Below are positions 63,749 to 64,000 of a DNA stretch of 64,000 nt, piece by piece. A model generated the notes under the pieces. It had not been told where the DNA came from. It saw only the letters and a list, made by a program, of their open reading frames with translations, and searched no databases. The DNA comes from Aporrectodea caliginosa. Its lineage: Eukaryota; Annelida; Clitellata; Crassiclitellata; Lumbricidae. The position numbers were made by a program, and so were the translations under genes. The stretch spans positions 170,001 to 234,000 of the forward strand of contig JACEVL010000695.1 of NCBI GenBank assembly GCA_020284085.1, given 5' to 3'. Position 1 is the first letter of the stretch, and each line of letters begins with the position of its first letter.

Positions 63749-63982
63749 CTACATGAACCTCTCCCAATACTCCTCTTCCTCCTTGTCATGCTCTTCCTCC
63801 TGCTGCTGAATCGTTTTTCCAATCTGTCGTGGAATTCCGGGCACTTGTAATTTGCGGACCCAGTAATTTCTGGCCTCCGGGCGCAAAACATCGTAATTAC
63901 TGTCGTCGATAAATTTATCATCTCTGACAACACGAAACCCAGAAACTCTCACTTCTACAGAAGAAGAAAGTCTTCTCCACAT
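63749..63982 (-). CDS. Candidate exon of a Glu-rich protein at the window edge
   Basis: The minus frame gives MWRRLSSSVEVRVSGF, DDKFIDDSNYDVLRPEARNYW, VPGIPRQIGKTIQQQEEEHDK and EEYWERFM, then stop. The segment before the polypyrimidine tract is not low-complexity and reads like coding sequence. A TAG lies directly before the ATG, so it is either the start or an exon after a TATAG acceptor. In another frame past the tract, SASDREYWQEM echoes EEYWERF, so frame changes from tract slippage may have split one ORF. Family not recognised. Confidence 0.3.
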   Translation of the reverse strand: MWRRLSSSVEVRVSGFRVVRDDKFIDDSNYDVLRPEARNYWVRKLQVPGIPRQIGKTIQQQEEEHDKEEEEYWERFM

Positions 63983-64000
63983 CTATACATGTACACGCGT

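Noticed and set aside
63353..63850. 165- and 134-codon plus ORFs (L/P/S-rich)
   Set aside because: Antisense translation of the CTCCTT tract.

Overview
This is an AT-rich, intron-rich animal nuclear window. Four protein-coding genes can be rebuilt exon by exon with matching reading phases: a Src-family tyrosine kinase (minus, 22731 to 5902, 8 exons, 528 aa), a core-2/I-branching type beta-1,6-GlcNAc-transferase (minus, 27521 to 24321, 3 exons, 420 aa), the medium subunit of clathrin adaptor AP-1 (plus, 31145 to 37797, 11 exons, 422 aa) and a hemerythrin (minus, 60625 to 47133, 4 exons, 127 aa). There are no operons, no prokaryotic signals and no CRISPR. The hemerythrin, together with tRNA-derived SINEs, CR1/L2-like LINE 3' ends and many small inverted-repeat DNA elements, points to a marine invertebrate. 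Lineages known to carry hemerythrin, such as brachiopods, priapulids, annelids and sipunculans, are candidates, but I cannot name the species.

Layout: 1-740 is a decayed LINE end. 741-5901 is intergenic or 3' UTR sequence with no recognisable gene. 5902-22731 is the Src-family gene, whose introns hold SINEs, minisatellites, two hAT-like elements, a Harbinger-like element and a further short inverted-repeat element. 22732-24320 is a short spacer. 24321-27521 is the glycosyltransferase, with two abutting hAT-like MITEs and a SINE in its last intron. 27522-31144 separates the divergently transcribed glycosyltransferase and AP-1 mu genes and holds one copy of a duplicated segment encoding a small secreted Cys-containing peptide. 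The second, broken copy lies at about 40.0-40.85 kb, so the duplication brackets the AP-1 mu gene. 37798-47132 is repeat-rich intergenic DNA. 47133-60625 is the hemerythrin gene, whose first intron is 10.4 kb. That intron contains a series of foldback elements and, on the opposite strand, the last two exons of an unidentified gene ending at 57845. 60626-64000 ends in long GATT and CTCCTT low-complexity tracts and a possible Glu-rich exon.

The genes are unrelated housekeeping, signalling or physiological functions: membrane-anchored tyrosine signalling, Golgi O-glycan branching, trans-Golgi/endosome sorting and oxygen or iron binding. No pathway links them. The most unusual content is the mobile-element architecture. 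Two separate places show two different MITEs abutting with the same 8-bp target sequence present three times. Two foldback elements at 54.0-55.4 kb carry the same internal minisatellite in opposite orientations.
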